Below, piece after piece: positions 63,350 to 63,583 of a DNA stretch of 63,583 nt (within the stretch, counting starts at the first letter, position 1; every line of letters starts with the position of its first letter). The stretch spans positions 1 to 63,583 of the forward strand of contig WRGA01000118.1 in NCBI GenBank assembly GCA_009787405.1, written 5' to 3'. Both the position numbers and the translations under genes were made by a program. Under the pieces are notes generated by a model. That model ran no database searches. It saw nothing but the letters and a program-made list of their open reading frames with translations, and was not told where the DNA came from. The stretch comes from Candidatus Azobacteroides sp. Its GTDB lineage: Bacteria > Bacteroidota > Bacteroidia > Bacteroidales > WRGA01.

Positions 63350-63435
63350 TTTACTCCGCCGCAGCGGACATCTTCTCCGTCTGCCTGTTTATTCAAAAGG
63401 ACTTGCAGTCCGGCTTCCACAAAAATACCTTTGGG
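63350..63435 (-). repeat. Short dispersed repeat, family 4 copy 2 (inverted)
   Basis: The reverse complement contains 'gccggactgcaagtcctttt' plus 'gaataaacaggcagacgg', matching 49122-49203. Confidence 0.7.
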
Positions 63436-63491
63436 TTAGGTAGCACGGCAACCGGTTTATCGACATTGTGACGCCACAACATGTAAAGACG

Positions 63492-63519
63492 TGGCATGCC
63501 GCGTCTCTACGGTGATGAA
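63492..63519. repeat. Palindromic motif (GTAAAGACGTGGCATGCC type)
   Basis: gtaaagacgtggca (63492) and tgccgcgtctctac (to 63519) form an imperfect 14-bp palindrome centred on GCATGC. It is a REP-like word with no gene beside it in the window. Confidence 0.5.
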
Positions 63520-63583
63520 CGATACATGGTGCATGGTAATTACCGCCCTGCAAATATTCCCTTAAAAAAAATCTGTGGAATCC

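Noticed and set aside
50-63583. tRNA or rRNA genes
   Set aside because: I looked for cloverleaf arms, GGTTCGAATCC-type T loops and rRNA core motifs in the gaps and saw none; short tRNAs in a gap cannot be fully excluded by eye.

Overview
The window is a piece of a Bacteroidales chromosome (phylum Bacteroidota). Several lines of evidence agree: promoters of the TTG / TAnnTTTG type instead of -35/-10 boxes, the family-specific genes (PG_1098-like methyltransferase, PG0541-like PII-fold protein, RprX/RprY-like two-component pair, HU–bS22–RNase G block, an orphan TonB-dependent receptor with an N-terminal carboxypeptidase-regulatory-like domain) and a secreted protein with a type IX (Por) sorting tail. 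The last point suggests a lineage with T9SS. I cannot name the genus. There is no rRNA, tRNA, CRISPR array, phage or intact transposase that I can see.

Layout. 0.4-13.1 kb: SAM methyltransferase, TPR lipoprotein, YqgE, histidine kinase/response regulator, formate-THF ligase, HerA-like ATPase, NatAB-type ABC exporter. 13.4-18.4 kb: Wzc-type tyrosine autokinase, an unassigned exported protein with a possible clan CD His/Cys dyad, ribosomal protein L19, acyltransferase 3. 18.5-28.1 kb: HisRS, PII-like protein, DUF454, C69 dipeptidase, RecF-DUF721, TonB receptor, GreA-HIT. 28.5-40.7 kb: Maf, SerB, glycosyltransferase, SppA, PfkA, NadB, ArgB, radical SAM protein, CPA2 antiporter. 41.6-48.5 kb: myo-inositol-phosphate synthase, lysophospholipid acyltransferase, LTA-synthase-like sulfatase-fold enzyme, T9SS cargo. 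49.7-56.3 kb: five-gene LPS/cell-surface glycosyltransferase operon (one member frameshifted) and an acyltransferase. 56.4-63.1 kb: YD-repeat-like secreted protein, MutY, HU, bS22, RNase G, inositol monophosphatase, hexapeptide acyltransferase. Most genes are housekeeping or cell-envelope functions in short operons.

The most unusual content is intergenic. At least four families of non-coding, palindromic interspersed repeats fill the spaces. Family 1 (about 140 bp; 9 recognisable copies plus 2 degenerate) has ATAAGTA-type ends. In most copies the same end lies 0-34 bp upstream of a start codon, so it would form a structured mRNA leader. One copy supplies the last nine codons and the stop of a gene. 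Family 2 (about 300-345 bp) is a nested palindrome with about 30-bp inverted ends and repeated GTCCCGTCAGGGAC-like modules. Family 3 (237 bp in its complete copy) has inverted ends and an 8-bp target duplication, and it is inserted inside a family 1 copy. A family 2 element also sits inside a family 1 copy. This nesting gives a relative chronology, and family 1 is the oldest layer. A further 93-bp hairpin-bearing direct repeat brackets a 1.1-kb gene-free region at 48.6-49.7 kb.
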